This document shows, piece after piece, positions 8,714 to 17,789 of a stretch of 64,000 nucleotides of DNA. A program made the position numbers and the translations under genes. Within the stretch, counting starts at the first letter, position 1, and each line of letters starts with the position of its first letter. Under the pieces are notes generated by a model. The model did not search any database. It saw nothing but the letters and a program-made list of their open reading frames with translations, and was not told where the DNA came from. Origin of the DNA: an uncultured Clostridia bacterium (GTDB taxonomy: Bacteria; Bacillota; Clostridia; TANB77; CAG-508); contig CAKPPF010000001.1 of assembly GCA_934177485.1 (NCBI GenBank), positions 248,001 to 312,000 of the forward strand, read 5' to 3'.

Positions 8714-9295
8714 ATGAAAATATGCGTATATGGAGCTGCAAGCAGTGAAATAGATAAAAGCTTTGTTGAAGCAGGAGAAGAACTGGGAAGGAAAATGGCT
8801 CAAAGAAATATTGGGCTTGTATTTGGTGGCGGACGTAATGGAATGATGGGATCTGTTGCAAGAGGTATCGCTCAAAATGGTGGAGATATTTTGGGAATTT
8901 CACCTAAATTCTTTGTGGAAAATAATGCAGAAATTTCTTTTCCAGGGTGTACAGAATTTATACATACAGATACTATGAGGGAAAGAAAAAGATTATTAGA
9001 TGAAAAATCAGATGCATTTATAATTACACCAGGAGGAATAGGAACATTTGATGAATTTTTTGAAATATTAACATTAAAACAATTAGGAAGACACAATAAA
9101 GCAATAGTTATATATAATATAAATGGCTATTTTGAAAATATGCTAAAAATGATGCAAATATCAATTGAAAAAAAATTTATAACAGAAGATTGTATAGAAC
9201 TATATAAAGTAACAACTTCAGCAGATGAAACATTAGATTATATAGAAAATTATGACCCTACAGACGTTGATATAAGCAAAGTTAAAATAAGATAA
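8714..9295 (+). CDS. LOG-family (TIGR00730) nucleoside-monophosphate phosphoribohydrolase
   Basis: Members cleave the N-glycosidic bond of (modified) AMP to release a base. The protein has 193 residues and a Rossmann-like fold. The signature PGGIGTFDEFFE (consensus PGGxGTxxE) lies near residue 103, with the FGGGRNGMMG loop near 40 and the family Arg in MRERKRLL near 90. The N-terminal MKICVYGAAS matches the family start, so I prefer ATG 8714 to ATG 8702, which sits directly against the AAAGG site. A terminator follows at 9301. The physiological substrate is unknown in Clostridia. Confidence 0.88.
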   Translation: MKICVYGAASSEIDKSFVEAGEELGRKMAQRNIGLVFGGGRNGMMGSVARGIAQNGGDILGISPKFFVENNAEISFPGCTEFIHTDTMRERKRLLDEKSDAFIITPGGIGTFDEFFEILTLKQLGRHNKAIVIYNINGYFENMLKMMQISIEKKFITEDCIELYKVTTSADETLDYIENYDPTDVDISKVKIR

Positions 9296-9300
9296 AAACT

Positions 9301-9332
9301 AGGAAAGAATTTTAAAAAATTCTTCCTTTTTT
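9301..9332 (+). terminator. Rho-independent terminator
   Basis: AGGAAAGAATTTT pairs with AAATTCTTCCT and runs into TTTTT. Confidence 0.85.
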
Positions 9333-9337
9333 ATATA

Positions 9338-9470
9338 GTAGGAAATTTCTCATTTCCTACTATATAAAAATAGCTAAACGCATGCCCTTTGAGATTTTCT
9401 CCTTTCAGTCGAAAACTCAAATCGGGCGAGAACAAATCAAAGAAAAATTTTAAATTTTTCTTATTTGTTC
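9338..9470 (+). repeat. Family A intergenic repeat
   Basis: A hairpin TATAGTAGGAAATTTC / TTTCCTACTATAT, then the core CCTTTGAGATTTTCTCC…AACTCAAATCGGGCGAGAA (9385-9433). A close relative is at 53440-53535 and a partial one at 60047-60170. Confidence 0.7.
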
Positions 9471-9499
9471 TTGACATATTAAAATTTTAAGAATACAAT
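9471..9499 (+). promoter_or_regulatory. Promoter of the ArsR / metal ATPase operon
   Basis: -35 TTGACA (9471-9476), 17 bp spacer, -10 TACAAT (9494-9499). Confidence 0.8.
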
Positions 9500-9501
9500 A
9501 A

Positions 9502-9527
9502 AACATATGAACAATTATTCATATGTT
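9502..9527. promoter_or_regulatory. SmtB/CzrA/CadC-type operator
   Basis: Perfect 10-bp arms AACATATGAA and TTCATATGTT around CAATTA. This matches the known ArsR/SmtB operator pattern (ATATGAACA…TTCATAT). It covers the predicted transcription start, so bound repressor would block the operon and release it on metal binding. Confidence 0.85.
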
Positions 9528-9550
9528 TTATTAATTTTTTAGGGGGAATT

Positions 9551-9901
9551 ATGGAAGATATATGTGAAATAAATATTATACATCAAGATATAGTAGAAAA
9601 TGTTAAAAATGTTATGCCACAAGATGATTTAATATATGATCTGGCAGAGTTTTATAAAGTTTTTGCAGATTCAACAAGAATGAAAATCATATATGCATTA
9701 ATGGAAAATGAGTTATGTGTATGTGATATAGCAGCAATTGTTGGAACTACACAGTCAGCAATATCGCATCAACTAAGAATACTAAAACAAGCTAAACTTG
9801 TAAAGTATAAAAAAGATGGAAAAGTAGTATATTATAGTTTAGATGATGAACATATTGCAGAAATAGTTAAGAAAGGTCGTGAACATATTGAAGAGTTATA
9901 A
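9551..9901 (+). CDS. ArsR/SmtB-family metal-sensing repressor (CadC/CzrA-like)
   Basis: A 116-residue winged-helix repressor. The DNA-reading helix is in TTQSAISHQLRILKQAKLV. Two metal sites can be seen: an alpha-3N type ELCVCD (Cys-x-Cys) as in CadC, and an alpha-5 type with DEH…REHIEE near the C-terminus as in CzrA/SmtB. Together they point to Zn(II)/Cd(II)/Pb(II). An operator of the right type lies directly upstream. The gene overlaps the ATPase by 23 bp, a translationally coupled sensor-pump pair. Confidence 0.93.
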   Translation: MEDICEINIIHQDIVENVKNVMPQDDLIYDLAEFYKVFADSTRMKIIYALMENELCVCDIAAIVGTTQSAISHQLRILKQAKLVKYKKDGKVVYYSLDDEHIAEIVKKGREHIEEL

Positions 9902-11954
9902 ATTTTTATTACAAAACTTAGATTGCGCAAACTGTGCAAAGAAAATTGAAGACAAAATTGCTTCAAAACCAGAATACAAAGAAGTATTGGTTAATTTTTC
10001 TACTTTAACATTATCATTTAAAACAGATAAAGAAAAAGGCGTAGAAGAAGATATTAAAAAAATAGTAAAGGCCATAGAACCAGACACAGTGGTTATATCA
10101 AAAGATAAAAAACAAATAGAACAGGTTCAAAGAAATAATAAAGATATATTTAGACTATTCGCTGGTTTAGCAATATATGGATTAAGTGTATTATTAAAAC
10201 AACAAATAATAATAAGTTATATCTTATTGGTAATTTCAGCAATAACTCTTCTATATAGAACAGCAATAAAAGCATACAAACAATTAAAAGGTAAAATATT
10301 AGATGAAAACACTCTAATAATTGTATCTGTAATTGGTGCTTGCTTAGTTGGAAAAACTATGGAAGGAATTATGGTTATAACCTTATATGAAATAGGAAAA
10401 ATCTTAGAGGCAAGAGCTGTAAACAAAACAAGAAAATCAATTTCAAGTTTAATGGATATAAAACCTGAATATGCAAACTTAAAAATAAATGAAGAAATAA
10501 AGCAAGTTAGACCAGAAGAAGTAAAAATAGGAGATTTAATAGTTATTAAAACTGGAGAAAAAATTCCATTAGACGGAGAAATAGTATCTGGAAATGCTAA
10601 AATAAATAATTCAGCTTTAACTGGTGAAAGTAGATTAATAGATTTGGTTGTAGGGGATAAAGTTTTATCAGGAGGAATTGTTTCAGAAGGATTAATTGAA
10701 ATAAAAGTTGAAAAAACTTATGAAAATAGTACTGTAGCTCAAATTCTAAATTTAGTAGAAAATGCAACAGATAAAAAAGCAAAAACAGAAACAACAGTAA
10801 GTAAATTAGCTAAAATTTATACGCCAGTAGTATTTGTTTTAGCAATACTAGTAGCAGCATTTATGCCATTAGTTGTAAAAAACGTAACATATTCAGATAG
10901 CATATATAAAGCACTAACATTTTTAGTAATTTCTTGCCCTTGCTCAATTGCAATATCTGTACCACTTAGTTACTTTAGTGGAATAGGAAAAGCATCTAAA
11001 AGCGGAATACTAGTAAAGGGAAGTGATTATTTAGATGGCTTTAAGGACATTGGTGAAGTAATATTTGATAAAACAGGTACAATTACAACAGGTAACTTCA
11101 GTGTAAGTAAAATCCAAACTTTTAATGACGAATACTCAGAAAATGATGTTTTAGAATTATTTGCAATTGGAGAGAGCTTTTCAAATCATCCAATAGCAAA
11201 ATCTATAATAAATAAATTTGAAAAAGAAATAGATGCAAGTAAAGTTAAAGAATATAAAGAAATTTCTGGAAAAGGAATTGAGTATCAAATAGACGATAGA
11301 AAAATAAAAATAGGAAATAAAAATTTTGCAGGAGAACAAACAGTAAATGAAGATAAAACAGGTACAAACTTATATTTAAATGTAGACGGGAAAACAGTTG
11401 GTAGCATAATTTTATCAGACGAAATAAAACCAGATGCAAAAACAGCAATAGATAAATTAAATAAATTAGGAATAATTACAAAAATGTTTACAGGCGACTC
11501 AAAAGAAATTGCCTTAGAAATTGCAAAACAAGTTGGAATAGCAAAAGTTGAATATGAAATGCTTCCACAAGATAAATACTCAAAATTAGAAGAAGAAATA
11601 AATAGTAATAAAACAAACAAAAAAATATCATTTGTTGGAGACGGAATAAACGACAGCCCAGTTTTAGCAAGAGCAGACATAGGAATATCAATGGGAGGAA
11701 TAGGATCAAGCTCTGCGATAGAAGCATCAGATGTAGTAATAATGACAGATGAATTATTAAAAATAACAGAAGGAATACAAATTTCTAAAAAAACAAATAG
11801 AATAATAAAACAAAACTTAATATTTGCAATTGGAGTTAAAATACTTGTTTTGGTATTAAGTATTTTAGGAGTAGCAACAATGTGGCAAGCTGTATTTGCA
11901 GATGTTGGAACAACATTAATTACTATATTAAATACAATTAGAATATTGAAATAA
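9879..11954 (+). CDS. P1B-type heavy-metal ATPase (Zn/Cd/Pb efflux)
   Basis: Membrane pump of 691 residues. It has an N-terminal HMA domain with LDCANCAKK (residues about 13-21), then transmembrane segments, the metal-channel motif SCPCS (near 352), phosphorylation motif DKTGT (near 397), an HP-type motif in NHPIAKSI and the hinge GDGINDSP (near 587). A CPC motif with a Zn/Cd-type ArsR regulator suggests divalent metals rather than Cu(I). The reading frame opens at a GTG (9879) inside the regulator gene. Confidence 0.92.
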   Translation: MNILKSYKFLLQNLDCANCAKKIEDKIASKPEYKEVLVNFSTLTLSFKTDKEKGVEEDIKKIVKAIEPDTVVISKDKKQIEQVQRNNKDIFRLFAGLAIYGLSVLLKQQIIISYILLVISAITLLYRTAIKAYKQLKGKILDENTLIIVSVIGACLVGKTMEGIMVITLYEIGKILEARAVNKTRKSISSLMDIKPEYANLKINEEIKQVRPEEVKIGDLIVIKTGEKIPLDGEIVSGNAKINNSALTGESRLIDLVVGDKVLSGGIVSEGLIEIKVEKTYENSTVAQILNLVENATDKKAKTETTVSKLAKIYTPVVFVLAILVAAFMPLVVKNVTYSDSIYKALTFLVISCPCSIAISVPLSYFSGIGKASKSGILVKGSDYLDGFKDIGEVIFDKTGTITTGNFSVSKIQTFNDEYSENDVLELFAIGESFSNHPIAKSIINKFEKEIDASKVKEYKEISGKGIEYQIDDRKIKIGNKNFAGEQTVNEDKTGTNLYLNVDGKTVGSIILSDEIKPDAKTAIDKLNKLGIITKMFTGDSKEIALEIAKQVGIAKVEYEMLPQDKYSKLEEEINSNKTNKKISFVGDGINDSPVLARADIGISMGGIGSSSAIEASDVVIMTDELLKITEGIQISKKTNRIIKQNLIFAIGVKILVLVLSILGVATMWQAVFADVGTTLITILNTIRILK

Positions 11955-11991
11955 TTGAGCTATAAATTTAAAATGTATAAAAGAGGTAAAA

Positions 11992-12729
11992 ATGACACGA
12001 AAGAAAAGTAGTAAAAATTTTGAAAGAAAAGTTATATACATAATTATTTTATTATTATTTAGTATAGTTACTTACTATTTTACTAATAATCAAACACATA
12101 ATAATAGTAGTAGAAATGAAATAATTCAAACCACATCGGATTTATTTAATATTCCAGAGTATTTTGGCTCACCATATATTACTATAAATAACAATGAACC
12201 ACTCTTTACAAAAGAAGATGAGAATATTGATCCTGTTGAACAATATGGAGATTTAGATTATTTAGGAAGATGCACAAAAGCTTTTGCAAAAGTTGGAACA
12301 GACACAATGCCAACTAAAGAAAGAGAATCAATAAGTAATGTAAAACCTAGTGGATGGAAAAGTGTTAAATATGATATAGTAGATGGAAAATATTTATATA
12401 ATAGATGCCATTTAATAGGCTACCAACTTACAGCAGAAAATGCTAATAAAGAAAATTTAATAACAGGCACTAGATACTTAAATGTAGAAGGAATGCTTCC
12501 ATTCGAAAATCAGGTTGCAGAATATGTTAGAGAAACAAAAAATCATGTACTTTATAGAGTAACACCAATTTTTAAAGGAGAAAATTTAGTTGCAAGCGGA
12601 GTGAATATAGAAGCTAAATCTGTGGAAGATGATGGCAAAGGCGTGTGTTTTAATGTTTATGTATATAATGTTCAACCCGGAATAGAAATAGATTATAAAA
12701 CTGGGGCAAGTAAATTACAAGATAGTTAA
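11992..12729 (+). CDS. DNA/RNA non-specific endonuclease, membrane-anchored or secreted
   Basis: A 245-residue protein with an N-terminal positively charged stretch and one membrane segment (residues about 13-28), so it is exported or anchored. The core motif YNRCHLIGYQL near 138 corresponds to the beta-beta-alpha-metal nuclease motif (DRGH-like, here NRCH), followed by NLITGTRYLNVEGMLPFE, both typical of the clostridial and streptococcal EndA-like group. Likely roles are nucleic acid scavenging or DNA uptake; comEC is some 9 kb away. The gene ends 9 bp before the next. Confidence 0.85.
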   Translation: MTRKKSSKNFERKVIYIIILLLFSIVTYYFTNNQTHNNSSRNEIIQTTSDLFNIPEYFGSPYITINNNEPLFTKEDENIDPVEQYGDLDYLGRCTKAFAKVGTDTMPTKERESISNVKPSGWKSVKYDIVDGKYLYNRCHLIGYQLTAENANKENLITGTRYLNVEGMLPFENQVAEYVRETKNHVLYRVTPIFKGENLVASGVNIEAKSVEDDGKGVCFNVYVYNVQPGIEIDYKTGASKLQDS

Positions 12730-12738
12730 GGAGAAAAA

Positions 12739-13329
12739 ATGGATTTTAATAAATTAGATAATGAATTACTTAAAAGAGATACTATAAAAAGCGCGAGAGA
12801 TGAAGAAGTTGAACAATTTATAAATATGTTAGAAGAACACATAAATAATAAAGAAAATATTAAAGAGCAAAATATTTGTGTTGTAAAAGATAGAAACGAT
12901 GAAAAACTTACATTAGTAAATATTTCTAATGGAGTAGAATATGATATTTTTATTGTAAAATCGAATGCTGAAATAGCAAAACTAAATTTTCGCAATATTT
13001 TTGATAATATATATATAACTTCTGAAAAATCATTTTACAATATAGACCTAGGAACAAATGTGATTTTTAGAGGAAATAGCTGCGAAATATATGATGCTAG
13101 CGTAGAAATAAAAAATGAGAAAGCAAAAGCTAATTTAGAAGAATTATTTTTTAATTTAAATGAAGAAGAAGGCACACAATATATTGTAGATAAAATAAAG
13201 GATGACAAAGTATATTTAAAAGGCGAAGATGGTGGATATTTTAGCATATATAAACAAGCATATCCAGACTTTAAACAAGGAGATAAGATAATAAGAGAAA
13301 ATAGAAGATATAAAAAATATTTTATATAA
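12739..13329 (+). CDS. Unknown protein with possible DUF3006-like C-terminus
   Basis: A 196-residue acidic, soluble protein I do not recognise with certainty. The last ~50 residues (YIVDKIKDDKVYLKGEDGG…FKQGDKI) have the short beta-strand pattern seen in DUF3006 (VDRIED…VLE…GD). The N-terminal 140 residues are lysine- and glutamate-rich with alternating strands. The ribosome binding site AGGAG lies between the nuclease stop and ATG 12739, so it is co-transcribed with the nuclease and could be a partner or inhibitor, which is only inference. Confidence 0.6.
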   Translation: MDFNKLDNELLKRDTIKSARDEEVEQFINMLEEHINNKENIKEQNICVVKDRNDEKLTLVNISNGVEYDIFIVKSNAEIAKLNFRNIFDNIYITSEKSFYNIDLGTNVIFRGNSCEIYDASVEIKNEKAKANLEELFFNLNEEEGTQYIVDKIKDDKVYLKGEDGGYFSIYKQAYPDFKQGDKIIRENRRYKKYFI

Positions 13330-13376
13330 AGAACTAGTGCGTTATCATATATAGTAGCATTAAACCCAACATTGTC

Positions 13377-13404
13377 TTGACAATAAATAACAATTTGATA
13401 TAAT
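13377..13404 (+). promoter_or_regulatory. Promoter of rubrerythrin
   Basis: -35 TTGACA (13377-13382), 16 bp spacer, -10 TATAAT (13399-13404); a strong AGGAGG follows at 13429. Confidence 0.8.
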
Positions 13405-13441
13405 ATCAATTGTAATATAAAAGATACTAGGAGGTAATTTA

Positions 13442-13981
13442 ATGGAATTAAAAGGAACAAAAACAGAGAAGAATTTAATGGAGGCTTTTGCAGGAGAATC
13501 TCAAGCTAGAAATAAATATACATATTTTGCAAGTAAAGCAAAAAAAGAAGGATATGAACAAATTGCTGCAATTTTTCAAGAAACTGCAGATAATGAAAAA
13601 GAACATGCCAAAATGTGGTTTAAATTATTAAATGGTGGAGAAGTACCTAGCACTGTTGAAAACCTAAAAGCTGCAGCTGAAGGTGAAAATTTTGAATGGA
13701 CAGATATGTATGATAAGATGGCAAAAGAAGCCAAAGAAGAAGGATTTGACCATATAGCATATTTATTTACAGAAGTTGCAAAAATAGAAAAAGAACATGA
13801 AGCAAGATATAAAAAATTGCTAGAAAACATTGAAGGAGACTTAGTATTCTCTAAAGATGGAGATAGAATTTGGAAATGTAGAAATTGTGGACATATAGTA
13901 ATAGGAAAATCAGCTCCAGAGGTATGCCCAGTTTGCAATCATCCAAAGGCATATTTTGAGATAAAAGCAGAAAATTATTAA
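13442..13981 (+). CDS. rbr: Rubrerythrin
   Basis: A 179-residue peroxide-detoxifying non-haem iron protein of anaerobes, which reduces H2O2 in the cytoplasm. The N-terminal four-helix bundle carries the di-iron glutamates and histidine (EAFAGESQARNKY, ETADNEKEHAK, EVAKIEKEHEARYKKLL). The C-terminal rubredoxin-like domain has two Cys pairs (WKCRNCGH and EVCPVCNHPKAYF). It has its own strong promoter and terminator, consistent with a highly expressed stress gene. Confidence 0.97.
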   Translation: MELKGTKTEKNLMEAFAGESQARNKYTYFASKAKKEGYEQIAAIFQETADNEKEHAKMWFKLLNGGEVPSTVENLKAAAEGENFEWTDMYDKMAKEAKEEGFDHIAYLFTEVAKIEKEHEARYKKLLENIEGDLVFSKDGDRIWKCRNCGHIVIGKSAPEVCPVCNHPKAYFEIKAENY

Positions 13982-14011
13982 GATTAATAAGAAAAATTTA
14001 AAGATGTAGGA

Positions 14012-14061
14012 GCAGGTCTTGTGCCTGCCCGCAGAAAGTGAAACGAAGTTTCACTTTTTTT
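14012..14061 (+). terminator. Family B palindrome followed by rbr terminator
   Basis: GCAGGTCTTGTGCCTGC (14012-14028) is a family B hairpin. It is followed by AAGTGAAAC / GTTTCACTT with a T run (14036-14061), a strong intrinsic terminator. Confidence 0.75.
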
Positions 14062-14166
14062 ATTATATAGAAAAAATGCTATAATCGCTATTGCCTTTGA
14101 GATTTCCTCATTTAATTCGGAAACTCAAATCGGCGAGAAGAAAAGTGTGGCGAAGCCACTTTTCTT
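14062..14166 (+). repeat. Family A intergenic repeat
   Basis: ATGCTATAATCGCTATTG, the core GAGATTTCCTCATTTAATTC…CTCAAATCGGCGAGAA, then the AAAAGTGTGGCGAAGCCACTTTTC hairpin. Almost identical to 24249-24346, 33949-34044 and 50647-50738. Confidence 0.8.
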
Positions 14167-14237
14167 AAATTTTTTCATAAATTAAAAGTACAAGCATATT
14201 ATTTATTATACTTTATAAACAAAAGGAGATAAAAAAT

Positions 14238-16904
14238 ATGTGGGGTACTTTAGATGTTAAAGAAGTTCAAAGAAAACTTAGGACAAATATATATGGAGGG
14301 TTAACTGAAGAAGAGGTTCAAAATAGAAAAAAGCAGTTTGGAGCAAATAAACTAGAAGAAGGAAAAAAAGAAAGCTTATTCATTAAATTTATAAAACAGT
14401 TTAATGATTTTATGATTATTACTCTAATTATTGCTTCTGGGATTTCTGCTGCTATATCATATATTCAAAAAACAAATGATTATATTGATTCAATAATAAT
14501 AGTTGCAATAGTAATTTTAAATGCAACTGTTGGAGTTATACAAGAAAATAAAGCAGAAAAATCAATTGAGGCACTAAATAAACTTACAGCTCCAAAAGCA
14601 AAGGTTAAAAGAAATAATATATTAAAAACAATAGATAGTAAAGAATTAGTACCAGGAGATGTTATTGTAGTAGAAACAGGAGATTATGTTCCTGCAGATT
14701 GTAGGCTAATTAATTCATATAATTTAAAGGCAGAAGAATCGGCTTTAACTGGAGAAAATTTACCAGTATCAAAAGATGCTAATTGTATTATAGGCGAAAA
14801 TGTGGCTGTTGGAGATATGCAGAATTTAATTTTTGCAACAACAATGATTGTAAATGGACATGCAGAAGCAATTGTAACTGAAACAGGAATGAATACTAAA
14901 GTTGGAAAAATAGCCGGTATGATAATAAAAGATGAAGCGCCAGAAACTCCTCTTCAAAAAAGACTAGGGGATGTTGGAAAGAAACTTGGAATAGTTGCTT
15001 TATTAATTTGTGTGCTAATATTTTTTATAGGAATAATAAAGAAAATACCTGTAATGGAGATTTTTATGACCTCTGTTGGACTTGCTGTTGCAGCTATACC
15101 AGAAGGCTTGCCAGCTGTTGTAACAATAATGTTATCTATTGGTGTTACAAAAATGGCTAAAAAGAATAGCATAATTAGAAAACTGCCAGCTGTTGAAACT
15201 TTAGGAAGTAGTAATGTTATATGTTCAGATAAAACAGGTACATTAACTCAAAATAAAATGAGAGTGGTAGAAATAATAGGATTAGATAGCAATCCACTTA
15301 GAAAAAAAGAAATATTAGAAATGGCATGCATGTGTACAGATTGCAGTATTAATTCTAGCACAAAAGAAGTGGATGGAGAAGCAACTGAAAAAGCAATTGT
15401 AGAAGCTGCTATGGAAGTTGGAATAGACAAAAATGAATTATATAGTAGAATGCATAGAATAAATGATATTCCATTTGATTCTGAAAGAAAAATGATGACA
15501 ACAATACATAAAGTTGGAAATAAATATAGAGTTATAACTAAAGGGGCTCCTGAAGTTTTACTTAAAAGATGCGATAAATATTTAGAGAAAAATAGAGAAT
15601 TGAATATTACAAGTACCAATATTCAAAAGGCTAGTCTATTTAATGAACAGATGGCAGAGAAAGCATTAAGAGTTATTGCTGTGGCTTATAAGGATTTGGA
15701 AGAATTGCCAGACAATATAAATACTAATATAGAAAAAAATTTAACATTTGTTGGGTTAATAGGAATGATAGATCCTCCAAGAGATGGTGTAAAAGAAGCA
15801 ATAAGTATTTGCAAGCATGCAGGAATAAAAACAGTTATGATAACGGGTGACCATATTTTAACAGCTAAGGCTATAGCAGGTAAATTAGGCATATTAAAAA
15901 CAGGAGATTTAGCAATTACAGGAAAAGATCTTGACGAAATACCAAATGAAGAATTTGAAAAAAACATAATGAGATATTCTGTATTTGCAAGAGTATCCCC
16001 AGAACATAAAGTAAAAATTGTAAAAGCTTTTAGAAAAAATGGAAATGTTGTTGCAATGACCGGTGATGGGGTAAATGATGCACCTGCATTGAAAAATGCA
16101 GATATAGGAATTGCAATGGGAAAAACAGGCACAGATGTTGCAAAAAATGCATCAGATATGATTTTGGCAGATGATAATTTTGTAACAATAGTTGAAGCTG
16201 TAAAAGAAGGAAGACACATTTATGATAACATAAAAAAAGCTGTGCACTTTTTACTTGCAACTAATATAGGAGAAATTGTTGCAATATTTGTAGGTCTACT
16301 TATGGGATTAGATACTCCACTTTTGGCAATACAACTATTATGGATAAATTTAGTTACAGACTCTTTGCCTGCAATTGCCTTAGGATTAGAACCAATAGAT
16401 AAAAATATTATGAATAAAAAACCTAAAAAATCAAATGAAAGTTTTTTTGCAGGCGGATTATGGGGAAGCATTTTTGTTGAGGGAATGATGATAGGAATAT
16501 TAACCTTGTTTGCATTTGCAATAGGAAATAATAAATATGGAATTGAAGTTGGCAGAACAATGGCTTTCTTTACTTTAAGTGCATTAGAATTAGTTCACAG
16601 TATTAATGTTAGAAGTGATGAATCAATATTTAAAATAGGTATATTTAGTAATATATATCTTGTTGGAGCATTTATTATAGGGATAATGTTACAATTTTTA
16701 GTAATTGCTATACCAGGCTTAGCAACAATATTTGAATCAGTTCCATTAAATTTAACTCAGTGGTTATATGTTGCAATAATTTCAATTTTACCATTTATAA
16801 TAATTGAAATTCAGAAGAAAATAAATGAATTTAAATTTGGAAAAGTGGTATATTCAACTAGAGAACTGTTTGATGCTAAGCAAAAGACTTCTAATAAATG
16901 TTGA
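14238..16904 (+). CDS. P2-type Ca2+-transporting ATPase
   Basis: An 888-residue P-type pump, probably Ca2+ export. It has the N-terminal cation-ATPase domain (GLTEEEVQNRKKQFGANKL), the TGES-like actuator motif as TGENLPV, the TM4 ion-site motif AAIPEGLPAVV (near 285), phosphorylation site DKTGTLTQNKM (near 330), KGAPE in the nucleotide domain and the hinge TGDGVNDAPA (near 608). TM5-6 has NIGEIVAIF and WINLVTDSLPA. The PEGLP motif indicates Ca2+ (SERCA/PMCA type) rather than Na+/K+. AAAGGAGAT precedes the ATG. It overlaps the candidate upstream start of prmC. Confidence 0.92.
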   Translation: MWGTLDVKEVQRKLRTNIYGGLTEEEVQNRKKQFGANKLEEGKKESLFIKFIKQFNDFMIITLIIASGISAAISYIQKTNDYIDSIIIVAIVILNATVGVIQENKAEKSIEALNKLTAPKAKVKRNNILKTIDSKELVPGDVIVVETGDYVPADCRLINSYNLKAEESALTGENLPVSKDANCIIGENVAVGDMQNLIFATTMIVNGHAEAIVTETGMNTKVGKIAGMIIKDEAPETPLQKRLGDVGKKLGIVALLICVLIFFIGIIKKIPVMEIFMTSVGLAVAAIPEGLPAVVTIMLSIGVTKMAKKNSIIRKLPAVETLGSSNVICSDKTGTLTQNKMRVVEIIGLDSNPLRKKEILEMACMCTDCSINSSTKEVDGEATEKAIVEAAMEVGIDKNELYSRMHRINDIPFDSERKMMTTIHKVGNKYRVITKGAPEVLLKRCDKYLEKNRELNITSTNIQKASLFNEQMAEKALRVIAVAYKDLEELPDNINTNIEKNLTFVGLIGMIDPPRDGVKEAISICKHAGIKTVMITGDHILTAKAIAGKLGILKTGDLAITGKDLDEIPNEEFEKNIMRYSVFARVSPEHKVKIVKAFRKNGNVVAMTGDGVNDAPALKNADIGIAMGKTGTDVAKNASDMILADDNFVTIVEAVKEGRHIYDNIKKAVHFLLATNIGEIVAIFVGLLMGLDTPLLAIQLLWINLVTDSLPAIALGLEPIDKNIMNKKPKKSNESFFAGGLWGSIFVEGMMIGILTLFAFAIGNNKYGIEVGRTMAFFTLSALELVHSINVRSDESIFKIGIFSNIYLVGAFIIGIMLQFLVIAIPGLATIFESVPLNLTQWLYVAIISILPFIIIEIQKKINEFKFGKVVYSTRELFDAKQKTSNKC

Positions 16905-16936
16905 TTTATATTAACATAAATGCTAAAATATATTGT

Positions 16937-17776
16937 ATGAAAATAAAAGAATTAAGAAAATATGGAAATATAAATTTAATAAATGAAGATGCATGTAAAA
17001 TATCTAAACTGCTTTTAATGAGTATTCTAAATGTAAATGAGACTTATTTAATTATAAATGACGAAAATGATGTTCCAATTGGGAAAGAACAAGAATTTAT
17101 TAAAGCGGTAGAAAAAATAAACATTGGATACCCAGTTCAATATATAACTAATAGTCAGCAGTTTTATGGAATAAATTTCTATGTAGATGAAAATGTTTTA
17201 ATACCACAACCAGACACAGAGGTACTTGTGGAAAACGTTATAAAAATTGCAAACCAAAACGAAAATATAAAAAGTATTTTGGATATATGTACAGGAAGCG
17301 GAGCTGTTGGAATTTCACTTGCAAAATTCATAAAGAATGTGCAAGTTGATTTAACAGATATTTCTACAGATGCTTTAGCTATAGCAAATAAAAATGCTAT
17401 AGCTAATTGTGTTTCGAAAAAATGCAGTTTTATTAAGTCAGATATGTTTGATAATTTAAATAAAAAATATGATATAATAGTTTCAAATCCGCCATATATA
17501 GAAACTGATGTTATAAAGCAACTTTCTAAAGAGGTACAAAATGAGCCTTTAATTGCATTAGATGGTGGAAAGGATGGATTATATTTTTATAAAAAAATAG
17601 CTAATGAAGCTTATAAATTTTTAAATTCAAATGGATTTTTAGCTTTAGAAATTGGATTTAACCAAAAAGATGCTGTTATAAGAATTTTGGAACAAACTGG
17701 TGAGTATAAAGATATATACTGCTTAAAAGATTTTGGAAAAAATGATAGAGTAATTATAGCTCAAAAAATGGACTAG
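16937..17776 (+). CDS. prmC: PrmC, release-factor glutamine N5-methyltransferase
   Basis: SAM-dependent enzyme that methylates the GGQ glutamine of RF1 and RF2. The protein has 279 residues, an N-terminal helical domain, SAM motif I LDICTGSGAVGISLAK (near 118) and the catalytic NPPY in SNPPYIETD (near 185). ATG 16937 gives the family-like start MKIKELRKYG; an upstream in-frame ATG at 16898 overlaps the ATPase stop, and neither has a clear Shine-Dalgarno site, so the start is uncertain. It leads the tight prmC-whiA-hemW group. Confidence 0.93.
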   Translation: MKIKELRKYGNINLINEDACKISKLLLMSILNVNETYLIINDENDVPIGKEQEFIKAVEKINIGYPVQYITNSQQFYGINFYVDENVLIPQPDTEVLVENVIKIANQNENIKSILDICTGSGAVGISLAKFIKNVQVDLTDISTDALAIANKNAIANCVSKKCSFIKSDMFDNLNKKYDIIVSNPPYIETDVIKQLSKEVQNEPLIALDGGKDGLYFYKKIANEAYKFLNSNGFLALEIGFNQKDAVIRILEQTGEYKDIYCLKDFGKNDRVIIAQKMD

Positions 17777-17789
17777 AGGTGAGAGATAA